The translations under genes were made by a program, and so were the position numbers. From contig OX637401.1 in NCBI GenBank assembly GCA_951799425.1, positions 19,940,001 through 20,004,000 of the forward strand: 64,000 bases of DNA, read 5' to 3'. The stretch's first letter is position 1; each line of letters begins with the position of its first letter. Source of the stretch: Ilex aquifolium (lineage: Eukaryota > Streptophyta > Magnoliopsida > Aquifoliales > Aquifoliaceae). The notes under the pieces are model-generated. The model made no database searches. It was not told the DNA's origin and saw only the letters and a program-made list of their open reading frames with translations. Of this stretch, positions 1 through 11,770 are shown piece after piece.

Positions 1-1515
1 ATTTTTCAGCCTATAAATACCCTAGGGGCGCGATCTAAAGTGTCGTTACTTATCTTTTCAACCCTAAAAAGCCTAGGGAAGTTTGAAGAGAAGAAAATGA
101 GAAAGAACGGGCTAAATTTTGAACGATTAACACGTAGTAATCACAACAAAATACGTTATGATTCAGATCTCAAGAATCAAGGTAGGGGTTTTTTCTGATA
201 TTCATTCATTGATGATTAGGGTTATATAATATATCTTTTTCATCCTTATTATAATATAAATAATTGATTTACATTGTTTTTACATTCTTTTGAATCCATG
301 ATTCGTTTCATAAACAAAATACATGATTTACTTCCAAGATCTATTCATTCTTTATTTAAAAACCTAATTCTTGATTCCTGCTCCATATATGTGATAGATC
401 TACAACATTTTGACATTCCTTTTTAAATATGTGTTTCAATTCGTGAATAAAAACATAGTTTACATCCAAATACATGTTTTACATCACAAGATTTTAAGTC
501 TTTGATTACAAAACCATAGTTCTTGAGTACTATCAATTCAAATATATTTTCTATGGGATCTCTTGCATGTTTTGTTGAATTATTCCATTGAAAAAGTTAT
601 GGATCCATGATTCTTAATTGTAGTTGTATTTTATGAAAAATGTTGTTGTTATCTCTTGTATTGGTTGGTGTGATGAACGGGGGTTACGCACGAATGCGTG
701 TCGTAGAGTGTTAGAGGTTTTCCTACCTTGAGGAGTTTGGTGGTTGCCTAACACTCATAGGGGGTTTAGTTTCTTGCGAGGCTAACCACTATTTGTCCAC
801 GTAAGTTCGAGGTTGGGGGCTAGTATACTATTCCTAGGAAATGATACGTCAATCATCATACGTCAGTACACGCCCTTCCTAAAGTGTTGTAAGTGTTGTG
901 GCCCTGCGAGGATTGATTTGAGATGTTTTGTGTTTGTGGGTGGACGAGATAGATTCAGTGTGTAGACTCACAATAATCTACCTACATACATGAGATATTA
1001 TGTTATGAATTGTGATTTTTGTGAATGATTCTGTTCTATTATGAACTCTACTGTTTTATACCGTAAACTTGAGATTTCATTAAATGTCATTGTTTTACTC
1101 CAAAATTATATATATTATTTTACAAACTGTGACTTACCTGTTTTAATGATTTCTAAACCTTATTTGGGTTTGAGAAGGTTTTCCTACTGGGCTTTATTGC
1201 TCACCCTACTATAACATTTTTCAGATTTTAGTATTGAGGAGAATCCAAAATTAGATGAGCTGGTAGATTGGGATGCTAAGGGGAATCATGATGTGAATCC
1301 AACTATGAAAGTTTGAGAATGAATTTTAGTCTCTGAAGTTTATATTTGATGGTTTACTTAAGTTAAGGATTTATTTATGTTTTCTTTGGGGATTTATCTA
1401 ATCAGATGTTGGATTATGAATGGTTTTATTTATTTAATGGTACTTTAGTGTGCTCTCATGGTTGGATGTTGTATAGATAGTCAATGCCCTCTAGGGTGGA
1501 TTTTGGGGCATTATA
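1..1515 (+). mobile_element. 3' part of a Ty3/gypsy-type LTR (truncated by window edge)
   Basis: A TATA-like CCTATAAATACC lies at about 10-21. The right end (about 1483-1515) reads like the end of the complete LTR at 44732-47049 when that one is reverse-complemented: both have a CTAGGGTGG/CCAGGGTGG block followed by TTTGGGGC and a terminal TTATA or TTACA. The middle carries the TTTGAGAAGGTTTT and GGGCTTTATTGCTCACCC blocks also recognisable in the other copy. No ORF of note. The left end lies outside the window. It abuts an antisense gypsy reverse transcriptase at about 1518, so it probably inserted into that older element. Superfamily assignment rests on structure and on the neighbouring pol fragment. 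Confidence 0.55.
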
Positions 1516-1517
1516 GA

Positions 1518-2346
1518 CCACACTGGCATTTCTCCTTTTTCACAAACAATTTATTTTTCTCAAGTTCTCCAAGCACACATCTCACATGCGCAAATGATCC
1601 TCCCAACAACGACTATATATCGAAATATCATAGAAGAACACCAAACAAAATTTCCAAATAAACGAATTATATACCTCGTTCATCAAGGATTGAAAAGTGG
1701 CTGGTGCATTTGTCAATTCAAATGGCATCACGAGGAACTCGTAGTAGCCATGATGAGTTCGAAAATCCGTCTTCTCCACATCCTTGGGGTCCATAAGAAT
1801 TTGGTGGTACCTGCTACGCAAATCTAACTTGGTAAAGAATTTTGCCTCATATAGTTCGTCAAGTAACTCATCAATAACTGGAATAGGAAATTTTTCTCTG
1901 ATTGTGATGTTATTCAAGGCCCTGTAATCTATGCACTTCCTCCAAGAGCCATCGTGCTTCTTAACTAAGAGTATTAGAGAAGAATATGGGCTCGTACTAG
2001 GCCTGATTACCCTTGTCTCCAACAATCCAATCACCAATTTTTCCATCTCATTTTTCGGATAATAAAGATATTGGTTTGGACGTACATTTACTAGTCCAGC
2101 TCCTGAAGTTAGTGGAATTTTATGATTGTGAGCCCTATTTGGAGGCAGACCTATAGGTTCCTGAAACAAGCCACGAAAATCTGCCAACAACCCTCGCATC
2201 CGCTCATCAATGTAGCCCTCTTCTCCGTTGAGCTCCAATCCCATTTGTATAGCCCATACCCAGCAAGCCCTCTTGGTTTTGCTAATTTTCTTAATTCCCT
2301 TGTCCTTCCTAATCACCTTATTCACAGGCCCTCGTGTCCCATGTAA
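1518..2346 (-). pseudogene. Ty3/gypsy Pol fragment (reverse transcriptase), degenerate
   Basis: The minus-strand ORF 2445-1582 contains the gypsy RT core: a protease-to-RT linker (FQEPIGLPP), a V-RPNQYLYYPK-like primer-grip region, SPYSS, the KKHDGSWR-IDYRALN block, KLDLRSRYHQI and TNAPATFQ. The catalytic box reads FFYDISIYS where the family has an FDDI core, so the first aspartate has become Tyr. The ORF stops after DHLRM, and recognisable RT continues in another frame to about 1518. There is no integrase or RNase H. At about 2347 the sequence switches abruptly to plus-strand copia RNase H, so the first residues of the ORF are copia antisense. It is a dead fragment. Confidence 0.85.
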
Positions 2347-2973
2347 TTCCACCAATTGTGATAATTCGGCTGTGGTTTTCTTCTCTAAAAATAACAAAAG
2401 TGGAAGCCAAAGTAAACATATCGACATTAAGTATTTGGTTGTCAAAGATCATATTAATAAGCATGAGGTGGCTATTGAGCATATTAGCACTGAGCTAATG
2501 TTAGCAGATCCCATAACTAAAGGTTTGCTGGCTAAATTGTATAAAACTCATGTGGATAATATGGTACTTATTAGCTCATCTTGTGTTAAAATTTACTGTC
2601 TTGTTCTCTGATTATTTTATGAATAATTTCAGTTATTTTTAGAGAATGAATATTATGATTATTTGGGCACATAAAATTTGTTGTTATCCGTTGGGATTGA
2701 TTTGTAGTCTGTCGGGGCTATAGGTCCATGAGGACCATTGGACCCGAAATGAATTATAGGAAGTCATTCATTAAGTGCAATACCACAAAAGTTTGAGAAA
2801 GTGATGCATAGTAATACATGGAAGGAAGTGTTTGTTCTAAAAATATAACCACCATGATTCATGTGTTATGTATCTCAATAAAGTTTGGGTAAATTATTGT
2901 TTGGTCATATTCAGTGTCTAGTTTCAATTATCAATAAAGAGTTAAGATGTGTCATGTGAGCCAAGCAGGAGAA
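2347..2973 (+). pseudogene. 3' end of a Ty1/copia element: RNase H C-terminus and internal tail
   Basis: From 2349 the sequence matches the RNase H end of the copia element at 29350-29530. Shared landmarks are the AAVFFSKNNKSGS and ADPITKG blocks and the LYKTHVD C-terminus. It then matches the untranslated tail at 36910-37324. A purine-rich tract (AGCAGGAGAA) sits directly before the LTR at 2974. Everything 5' of this point (gag, protease, integrase, reverse transcriptase, 5' LTR) is missing. This is the 3' stub of a second element of the same family, lying upstream of the ribonuclease array. Confidence 0.85.
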
Positions 2974-3465
2974 TGTTAGCATGTCTCCATTAGGAGATTT
3001 GAGGTGACCCATATACCACATTAGTTTTTATGATAATATTATATTTATAAATTATACAGATAATTTTTGAGTCAAAATCTGGTAATTGAGATTATGTCAA
3101 TCTACCCATTATAAGATTGTGATTATCAGGTTAGTTGTGGTTATCAGATTAGTTTCAAAGTCCTTGATGGAAGGAACCTGATAAAGTCAATCTATCTAAA
3201 TGACAAGGATTGGGGTCCCTGACTTGCCTATAAATAAAGACTTGTGAATGCCATCAAAAATACAGTCTATTCTGAACGTAGGCCAAGTTGAAAACCTTTT
3301 TCCCACACCTCCATAAAGTATTAATGAGAGTGCTTAATTTTTCTAGTAAGTATTTGATCAACAAGGCTCGTGATTCAGAATTTAAGGTTACAAGGTTTGA
3401 ACGACATGGCGGGAGGTAAGTATTCTATTCCGCCACAATATGTAAATCTCCATTTAGGACAAACA
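2974..3465 (+). mobile_element. Copia LTR 0 (3' LTR of the truncated left element)
   Basis: Begins TGTTAGCATG and ends GGACAAACA, a TG...CA LTR. It carries the family TATA box (TATAAATAAAG) and, near its 3' end, an ATG at 3406 followed by a consensus splice donor (GT at 3416). It is followed directly by the T2 ribonuclease promoter segment. It has the long form of the TTAGTTGTGGTTATCAG insertion. Confidence 0.9.
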
Positions 3466-4144
3466 TGTTCTTCCTCTCATCCGTTCCTCCTCCTCCATGG
3501 TTTGCCCACTATACAAGATTTTTCCTCATATACTCTCTAACATACTCCTCTCCAGCTTTTACCCATCATCCCTGCCATTCACCCTTCAAAATCCAGAAAG
3601 AGATGAAAACTTTCAATAGTTGATTACATCATCAAAGGTCATCCAGCATGTGAACCTGTATAGTTATTCTATTTGTAAGTTTTGGTTTCGATTTTGAACA
3701 TTCTTTTTTTTTGGGATAAGTTTTGTTTTCGGTTTGTATCTAATCCAAAATCATATGAAATTTATTAATCTCAACATGGGCCTGAGATTTTGGTTTGCGG
3801 ATTTGAGATTTGAAAATTATAGAGTACGAATTTGAGGTAGCTTTTCAGAGTATTGTTTTATGGTTTTGGCTGGTTTTTGTAAACTTTTGCGAATCTTCTC
3901 GATTTCATTACGAATCGTTCTGACTCGGTGGAGAGTTAACCCTGAGTCGTACCGATTCAGGGCCAATTCGGTATATGAGTCATAGATTTGGGGCAAAGTC
4001 GACTTGAACTCGTACGAAATTTTGAACCCTGCTTGCCCACCAAGTTACTATGATAGACAAAGAGGCTCTTGTATGAAATATAAATTCTAGTGTAAGCTAA
4101 TCTTCTTCTTCCTTCCATCCTTTTTCACTGCTTCCAGAAAAATA

Positions 4145-4414
4145 ATGAAGTTTTTTGTTTACATTTTACCTTTTATCGTTGTCCTTTTCATACACTGCCT
4201 CCGTACACCTACGCCTACACAGCCACCTAAAGTATATGATATTTTTCTGTTTGCGGAAACCTGGACCCCTACCTTTTAAATGAGCTCATCGATAACTTGT
4301 ATACCGTCATTCTCTCGGAACTTCACTTTACATGGTCTCTGGTAGGCGGACTCAAATGGAAACAGTATCAACAAATGTAGCACCAGTTTTAAGGATCCGA
4401 ACATTAATAAGGAT
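4145..4414 (+). pseudogene. T2 ribonuclease (S-RNase-like) exon 1, copy 1
   Basis: Starts ATGAAGTTTTTTG, encoding a hydrophobic signal peptide, a Thr-Pro-rich linker and the YDIF...ETW start of a T2 RNase. Two in-frame stops break it: one at the conserved TFCMN position (Cys codon region reads TAA) and one directly after HGLW of the CAS I active-site motif (Pro codon replaced by TAG). The splice donor is altered to GGATGTAAAT. No exon 2 follows; copia LTR 1 begins 321 bp downstream. Not a functional gene. Confidence 0.88.
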
Positions 4415-4735
4415 GTAAATTTTTGTAACCCAAAACTTGTAAACTTGTGTGTTATATTGTAAGCAGTTTTATCATAACTGTACTGCTAAACATAAACGAG
4501 TAAAAATGGCGGCACAGCGGTGGTGGCACGACTGTGTTTGCGTGATTTTTGGGCTGTGTTGCGCTTGCATCTGGCTTTTCTGCAGTTAGAAACTGTGCTG
4601 CTTAATAGGAAGGCCTCAAAAAAAAAAAAAAAGACGATATAGTTTTAACGTTCTTTTTCATCACATTCAAAACCCTTACTAATTTATTCCTTCACCATCT
4701 GCCAAACTCCCCACTCCTCACTTAAAACCTTTCAC

Positions 4736-5208
4736 TGTTAGCACATCTCCATTAGGAGACTTGAGGTGGCCCATACACCACATTGGCTTTATGATAATAT
4801 TATATTTATAAATTATACAAATAATTTTTGAGTCAAAATCTAGTAATTGAGATTATGTCAATCTACCCATTATAAGATTGTGGTTATCAGATTAGTTTCA
4901 GAGTCCTTGATGGAAGGAACCTGATAAAGTCATTCTATCTAAATTATAAGGATTGGGGTCCCTGACTTGCCTATAAATAAACACCTGTGAATGTCATCAG
5001 AGATACAGTATGTTCTGAACGTAGGCCAAGTTGGAAACCTTTTTCCCACACCTCCATAAAGTATTAGTGAGAGTGCTTAATTTTGCTTGTAAGTGTTTGA
5101 TCAACAAGGCTCGTGATTCAGAATTTAAGCTTACAAGGTTTGAACGACATGGCGGGAGGTAAGTATTCTATTCCGATGCGATATGTAATTCACCATTTAG
5201 GTCTAACA
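4736..5208 (+). mobile_element. Solo copia LTR 1
   Basis: TGTTAGCACA...GTCTAACA. Left flank is TTTCAC and right flank TGTTCTTCC. It has the short form lacking the TTAGTTGTGGTTATCAG insertion. TATA box TATAAATAAAC. ATG plus donor (ATGGCGGGAGGTAAGT) near the 3' end. Confidence 0.9.
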
Positions 5209-5304
5209 TGTTCTTCCTCTCATCCGTTCTTCCTCCACCATGGTTTGCCCACTACACAAGATTTTTCCTCATATACTCTCTATCTATGAAGCACGGATAC
5301 TTCG

Positions 5305-5485
5305 AAAGGGTCAAAGTATCGGTATCGGATACTTTTCGGATACGGATACGCCTCCGATACGGCCGGATACGTATCCGATACGGCTGAGACGTATCCTAAA
5401 TTTAAAAAATAAATTTGATTTTCGGATACGGCCGGATACTCATTGGATACGGATTGGATACGTTTAGGATACGTATAGGATACGG
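5305..5485. repeat. Left subterminal repeats of the hAT element
   Basis: A dozen or so copies of GGATACG, CGTATCC or close variants in both orientations, within 200 bp of the terminal repeat. The right end (8707-8795) has a matching cluster. In hAT elements such motifs bind the transposase BED domain; that role here is inferred. Confidence 0.8.
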
Positions 5486-5629
5486 CGGGGTATTACTTGA
5501 ATTTTTTAAAAAATATAGGGGTACAAGCGCAAATATATTTGGGCCTTTGTAAAAAATATATATATATTATAAACCCTAATTTCTTTATTCGATAGCCCCC
5601 CCCCCCCCAATCAGTCGACGATCGACTCT

Positions 5630-5669
<40 letters not shown>

Positions 5670-6156
5670 GATCGATTGATCGATCGACGACTGCCTGTCT
5701 GCCAGTAGTTGACGCCGATCGCCGACGACGACTGACCCCGATAGCATCTCTCGACGACGACTGACCCCTGGACGACGCCGATCGGGTAAGCTCTCTCCTC
5801 TCTCTCTATTTTTCTGTCTCTCTGTTGTCTCTTTTGCCTTTTACCAGTGATTAGGACTCCTTTTGATCCTTGAATTTGGGTTTGCACTTTGTATTTAAGG
5901 CGTTTTTTTTTGGAGCAATTTGGAGAACAAGCTATACATATACAGATATATTACTGATTTACTGTTGAACTAGGTTTTTTTTTGGGGGCCTTGAATTTGG
6001 TTTTTTTGCACTGCAATTCTAGATGCCCTGGCCACTGCCTGGTTCTGTGATTCCGTGGTTACTGCCTGCCCTGGCCAAATTGAATTTTACTGCTAGTCTG
6101 CTACTAAATTTTACTGCATTGTTGATTCTGTTTATTAAATTAATAATTATAGGGGA

Positions 6157-8434
6157 ATGAGTACGGGTACAGAAAGTATGGGCTCAACTGGTGGAAGTGG
6201 AAGTGGTAGCGCCACTCAAGATGATAATGCTCCTCTTTGGGGTTATGTTACTAAACTAGAAAAATTGGGGGATAAAGGTGGAAATACTAGATTCCAATGC
6301 AATTTCTGTCAGAATGAGTATAGTGGATCATATTATCATGTTAAGGCACATTTATTGAAAATTCCTGGTCATGGGGTTAAAGTGTGCAAAAAAGTGACTC
6401 CCCAAAATCTTATTGAGATGCAAAGGGTAATTGAAGAAGCAGATAATAGGGTTTTAATGACTATGCCAAAGAAAGTTCCATTGCCACCTTCCTCTTTCCA
6501 GGCCCCTATAACTAGGAGTATGGGGATATCAGAAACTGGAACACTTAGAATGGAAGGTTTTGAGCCAAGAAAAAAGAAGGCGACTGGAACTAGTGCTTTA
6601 AAGAAAGCTTTTAACTTGGGTACTCGGGAAGAATTGAACTCTCACATTGCACGAATGTTTTATTCAGGTGGCTTGCCTTTTCATTTAGCTAGGAACCCAT
6701 ATTATGTGAGTTCTTATACATTTGCTGCCACTAATTTGATTGCGGGTTATGTACCACCTGGTTACAATGCATTGAGGACCACGCTACTTCAAAAGGAAAG
6801 GGCACATGTAGAAAGGTTGTTGGAGCCAACTAAATTGTCATGGCAGGAAAAGGGAGTGAGCATTGTTACAGATGGGTGGACTGATCAATTTCATGGCTGC
6901 ATCAGAATCTGGGGCAATGTTCTTGAAAGCTGTCAATTGCGAGGGTGAGATCAAAGATAAATTTTTTATTGCGAACTTAATCAATCAAGTCATTGCAGAA
7001 GTTGGACCTCAAAATGTGGTTCAAGTAATTACTGATAATGCTCCTGTTTGTGCTTCTGCTGGATTAATCATTCAAAATGAGTTCCAACATATCTTTTGGA
7101 CCCCATGTGTAGTGCACACATTGAATCTTGCCCTTAAGAATATTTGTGCAGCAAAAAATCTTGAGAAGAATGCAATTACTTATGAGGAATGCCACTGGAT
7201 TACAGAAGTTGTTGGAGATTAGTAACTATCAAAAATTTCATCATGAATCATTCTTTGAGGTTGTTTATCTTTAATGAGTTTGTGCCTTTGAAGTTGTTTG
7301 TTGTTGCAGACACTCGTTTTGCATCTGCTATTGTAATGATGAAAAGATTTAAACTCATCAAGCGTGGTCTTCAAGCAATGGTAATTAGTGAGAAATAGTC
7401 TTCTTACAAAGAAGATGATGTTGTGAAAGCGGCATTTGTGAAGGAAAACATCTTGAGTGACATTTGGTGGGATAAGATAGATTACATACTTTCTTTCACA
7501 TTGCCCATTTATGAGATGTTGAGGATTTGCGATACAGACATACCATGTCTTCATTTGGTTTATGAAATGTGGGACACAATGATTGAAAAGGTAAAGACAG
7601 CTATATATAGGCATGAAGGGAAGCCAGATAATGCAAGGTCAATCTTTTATGATGTGGTACATAAAGTTCTAGTTGAGAGATGGGCTAAAAGTAACACACC
7701 TCTTCATTGTCTTGCATATTCCTTAAATCCAAGGTGACAACTTTCTTTTTAGTTTTTACTCTTAAAAGTATTTTTTTTTTATCGAGTTGGTTTGATATCT
7801 TCTAATTTTATAATATAGGTATTATAGTGCACAGTGGCTAAATGAAAATCCCAATCGTGTTCCTCCTCACAAGGATGAAGATATTTCATCTATGAGAAAT
7901 AAATGCTTTCACAGGTACTTCCCGAATCCACAAAAGAGAATGAAGGTTAATACTGAGTATGCTAAGTTTTCTGGTTGTTTGGATCAATTTGGAGAGCACG
8001 ACTCAAGAGTATATCGAGGATTAATGGACCCTCTCATGTGGTGGTTTTCTCATGGGTCTCCTGCACCAATGCTTCAATCTTTAGCATTGAAATTACTTAG
8101 CCAGCCTTGTTCCTCGTCTTGCAGTGAAAGAAATTGGAGCACTTACTCTTTCATTACTTCCATGAAAAGGAACAAAATGATACCACTTCGTGCCCAAGAT
8201 TTGGTTTTTGTACACAACAATCTTCGTCTCTTATCGAGGAGGAGTAAACAATACATGCAAGGAGATACGAAGTTATGGGACATTGGTGGAGATGCATTTG
8301 ATTCATTGGAGGGTGCTGGGTTGCTTGAAGTTGCAAGTCTTTCACTTGATGAGCCAGAGATGGAAGCTATGTTATTCCAAGATGGAGGGGTTAGAGATGA
8401 AGATGAAGGGGATAGAGATGAAGAAACGTCTTAG
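6157..8434 (+). pseudogene. hAT transposase (BED zinc finger, DUF659, dimerisation domain), decayed
   Basis: Starts MSTGTESMGSTGG. Codons 30-85 hold a BED-type zinc finger (CNFCQNEY, then H-VKAHLLKIPGHGVKVC). DUF659 follows (GGLPFHLARNPYY through VTDGWTD). A small deletion just after DGWTD shifts the frame near 6885; the protein resumes as LINFMAASESG. A second shift is near 7210 and an in-frame TAG is at 7396-7398. An 85-bp intron (7734-7818, GT...AG) joins LNPR to YYSAQWL. The C-terminal dimerisation block (SSSCSERNWS) is at about 8110-8140, and the protein ends in an acidic tail with its stop at 8432. With two frameshifts and a nonsense codon it cannot make full-length transposase. Confidence 0.93.
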
Positions 8435-9410
8435 TAACAAGAGGGGACTGTTTTGTTGCTTGACTTGTAATAGGATAATATTTCAAATTGCAAGTTTTTT
8501 GTTGCTTGACTTGTAATCGAATAGTTTCTTTTGTTTAAGTATGGACTTGATATTATGCAATATGTATGCGATATAGAATGTATGATTTATAAATGATAGA
8601 ATGGTTAGTTATTATTATATATCTTTGGTAGATGTGTGATTCACTTTATAAATTATAATTATTACATTAAATATAATAATAAATTTTTAAAAAAATATAT
8701 ATTTTAAGGACGTATCCTAGCCGTACCCGTATCCTATTTTTTTAAGTTTTGCCGTATCGCCGTATCCGTATCGCCGTATCCCGTATCCGTGCTTCATAGC
8801 TCTCTATCGTACTCTTCCCCAGCTTTTACCCATCATCATCCCCGCCATTCACCCTTCAAACCCAAAAAGAGATGATAATTTTCAATAGTTGATTACATCA
8901 TCAAAGGTCATCCAGCATGTGAACTTGTACAGTTATTCTATTTGTAATTTTTGGTTTCGATTTTGAACATTCTTTTTTTGGGATGAGTTTTGTTTTCGGT
9001 TTGTATCTAATCCAAAATCATATGAAATTTATTAATCTCAACATGGGCCTCAGATTTTTGTTTGTGGATTTGAGATTTGAAAATTGTAGAGTACGGATTT
9101 GTGGTAGCTTTTTAGAGTACGGTTTTATGATTTTGGCTAGTTTTTGTAATTTTTTGCGAATCTTCTCGATTTCATTACGAATCATTCTGACTCGGTGGAG
9201 AGTTAACCCTGAGTCGTACCGATTCAGGGCCAATTCGGTATATAAGTCATAGATTTGGGGCAGAGTCGACTCAAACTCGTACGAAATTTTGAACCTTGCT
9301 TGCACACCAAGTCACTGTGATAGACAAAGAGGCTCTTGTATGAAATATACATACCAGTGTAAGCTAATCTTCTTCTTCCTTCCATCCTTTTTCACTGCTT
9401 CCAAAAAATA

Positions 9411-9664
9411 ATGAATTTTTTTGTTTACTTTTTACCTTTTATCGTTCTCCTTTTCATACACTGTCTTCGTACACCTACGCCTACGTCTACACAGCCATCT
9501 AAAGTATATGATATTTTTCTGTTTGTGGAAACCTGGACCCCTACCTTTTGCATGAACTCATCGATAACTTGTACACTTTACATGGTCTCCAGCCGGCGGA
9601 CTCAAATGGAAACAGTATCAACAAATGTAGCACCAGTTTTAAGGATCCGAACATCAATAAGGAG
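9411..9664 (+). pseudogene. T2 ribonuclease exon 1, copy 2
   Basis: Same promoter-exon segment, downstream of the hAT insertion. The signal peptide and the ETWTPTFCMNSSITC block are intact. A deletion then removes the codons between ITC and FTLHG and shifts the frame, so the active-site HGLWP motif is lost from the reading frame. Donor GAG|GTAAAT is intact at 9665. The 3' half is almost identical to copy 3. Confidence 0.88.
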
Positions 9665-9995
9665 GTAAATTTTTGTAACCCAAAACTTGTAAACTTGTGT
9701 GTTATATTGTAAGTTGTTTTATCATAATTGTACTGCTAAACAGAAACGAGTAAAAATGGCGGCACAGTGGTGGTGGAACGACTGTGTTTGCGTGATTTTT
9801 GGGCTGCGTTGCGCTTGCATCTGGCTTGTCTGCTGTTAGAAACTGTGCTGTTTAATGGAAAGGCCTGAAAAATTAAAAAAATTAAAAAAGAGACGGCATA
9901 GTTTTTGACGTTCTTTTTCATCACATTAAAAACCCTTACGATTTTATTCCTTCACCATCTGCCAAACTCCCCACTCCTCACTTAAAACCTATCAC

Positions 9996-10486
9996 TGTTA
10001 GCACGTCTCCATTAGGAGACTTGAGGTGGCCCTCATACCACATTGGCTTTATGATAATATTATATTTATAAATTATATAGATAATTTTTGAGTCAAAATC
10101 TGGTAATTGAGATTATGTCAATCTACCCATTATAAGATTGTGGTTATCAGTTTAGTTGTGGTTATCACATTAGTTTCAGAGTCCTGGATGGAAGGAACCT
10201 GATAAAGTCAATCTATCTAAATGATATGGATTGGGGTCCCTGACTTGCCTATAAATAAAGACCGGTGAATGTCATCGGAAATACAGTCTACTTTGAATGT
10301 AGGGCAAGTTGGAAACCTTTTTCCCATACCTCCATAAAGTAGTAGTGAGAGTGCTTAATTTTACTAGTACATGTTTGATCAACAAGGCTCGTGATTCAGA
10401 ATTTAAGGTTACTAGGTTTGAACGACATGGCAGGAGGTAAGTATTCTATTCCGCTACAATATGTAATTCTCCATTTAGGTCTAACA
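9996..10486 (+). mobile_element. Solo copia LTR 2
   Basis: TGTTAGCACG...GGTCTAACA. Shares the variant GTGGCCCTCATACC with LTR 3, which marks a recent common origin. Long form of the TTAGTTGTGGTTATCA insertion. Confidence 0.9.
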
Positions 10487-11163
10487 TGTTCTTCCTCTCA
10501 TCCGTTCCTCCTCCTCCAAGGTTTTCCCACTACACAAGATTATTCCTCATATACTCTCTGACATACTCCTCTCTAGCTTTTACCCATCATCCTCGCCATT
10601 CACCATTCAAAACCTAGAAAGAGATAAAAACTTTCAATAGTTGATTACATCATCAAAGGTCATCTAGCATGTGAACTTGTATAGTTATTCTATTTGTAGG
10701 TTTTGGTTTCGATTTTGAACATTCTTTTTTTTGGGATGAGTTTTGTTTTCGGTTTGTATCTAATCCAAAATCATATGAAATTTATTAATCTCAATATGGG
10801 GCTGAGATTTTGGTTTGTGGATTTGAGATTTGAAAATTGTAGAGTACGGATTAGTGGTAGCTTTTCTAAGTACGATTTTATGGTTTTGCCTGGTTTTTGT
10901 AATTTTTTGTGAATCTTCTCGATTTCATTACGAATCGTTCTGACTCGGTGGTGAGTTAAACCTTAGTCGTACCGATTCAGGGCCGATTCGGTATATGAGT
11001 CATAGATTTGGGGTAGAGTCGACTCGAACTCATACAAAATTGTGAACCCTGCTTGCGCACCAAGTCACTGTGATAGACAAAGAGGCTCTTGTATGAAATA
11101 TAAATACCAGTGTAAGCTAATCTTCTTCTTCCTTCCATCCTTTTTCACTGCTTCCAGAAAATA

Positions 11164-11439
11164 ATGAAGTTTTTTGTTTACATTTTACCTTTTATCGTTC
11201 TCCTTTTCTTACACTACCTTCGTACACCTACGCCTACGGCTACACAGCCACCTAAAGTATATGATATTTTTTTGTTTGTGGAAACCTGGACCCTTACCTT
11301 TTGCATGAACTCATCGATAACTTGTATACCGTTATTCTCTCGGAACTTCACTTTACATGGTCTCCGGCAGGCGGACTCAAATGGAAACAGTATCAACAAA
11401 TGTAGCACCAGTTTTAAGGATCCGAACATCAATAAGGAG
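11164..11439 (+). pseudogene. T2 ribonuclease exon 1, copy 3
   Basis: The 92-codon exon is open from ATG to the donor at 11440. Read into the intron it would give a 107-residue product. Residues 1-19 are a hydrophobic signal peptide, followed by a Thr-Pro repeat linker and the conserved YDIFLFVETW start of mature T2 RNases. The CAS I motif reads HGLRQ instead of HGLWP. The catalytic His codon survives but the flanking Trp and Pro are lost. There is no exon 2. Confidence 0.85.
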
Positions 11440-11770
11440 GTAAATTTTTGTAACCCAAAACTTGTAAACTTGTGTGTTATATTGTAAGTTGTTTTATCAT
11501 AATTGTACTGCTAAACAGAAACGAGTAAAAATGGCGGCACAGTGGTGGTGGAACGACTGTGTTTGCGTGATTTTTGGGCTGCGTTGCGCTTGCATCTGGC
11601 TTGTCTGCTGTTAGAAACTGTGCTGTTTAATGGGAAGGCCTGAAAAATTAAAAAAATTAAAAAAGAGACGGCATAGTTTTTGACGTTCTTTTTCATCACA
11701 TTAAAAACCCTTACGGTTTTATTCCTTCACCATCTGCCAAACTCCCCACTCCTCACTTAAAATCTATCAC

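Larger units (their letters stand above)
5284..8799 (+). mobile_element. hAT-superfamily DNA transposon
   Basis: A perfect 17-bp terminal inverted repeat (CTATGAAGCACGGATAC) is flanked by an exact 8-bp target duplication CTCTCTAT at 5276-5283 and 8800-8807. The 8-bp duplication and the BED/DUF659/dimerisation transposase identify hAT. Many GGATACG/CGTATCC motifs crowd both ends (5305-5485 and 8707-8795), as expected for subterminal transposase-binding repeats. The element sits in the promoter segment of array unit 2, where the other units read straight through CTCTCTAACATACTC. The internal leader carries a C tract (about 5597-5607) and a CT microsatellite (5636-5668). Confidence 0.95.

Noticed and set aside
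9736-9924. Identical 62-codon minus-strand ORFs at 9736-9924 and 11511-11699
   Set aside because: Identity reflects the recent duplication of units 2 and 3. The ORF is intron sequence read backwards and is broken in other units.
11214-11432. Antisense ORFs over each exon 1 copy (for example minus 11214-11432, 12988-13200, 16015-16269, 19544-19801)
   Set aside because: They are the reverse frame of the ribonuclease exon, recur only because the exon recurs, and have no start context or recognised domain.
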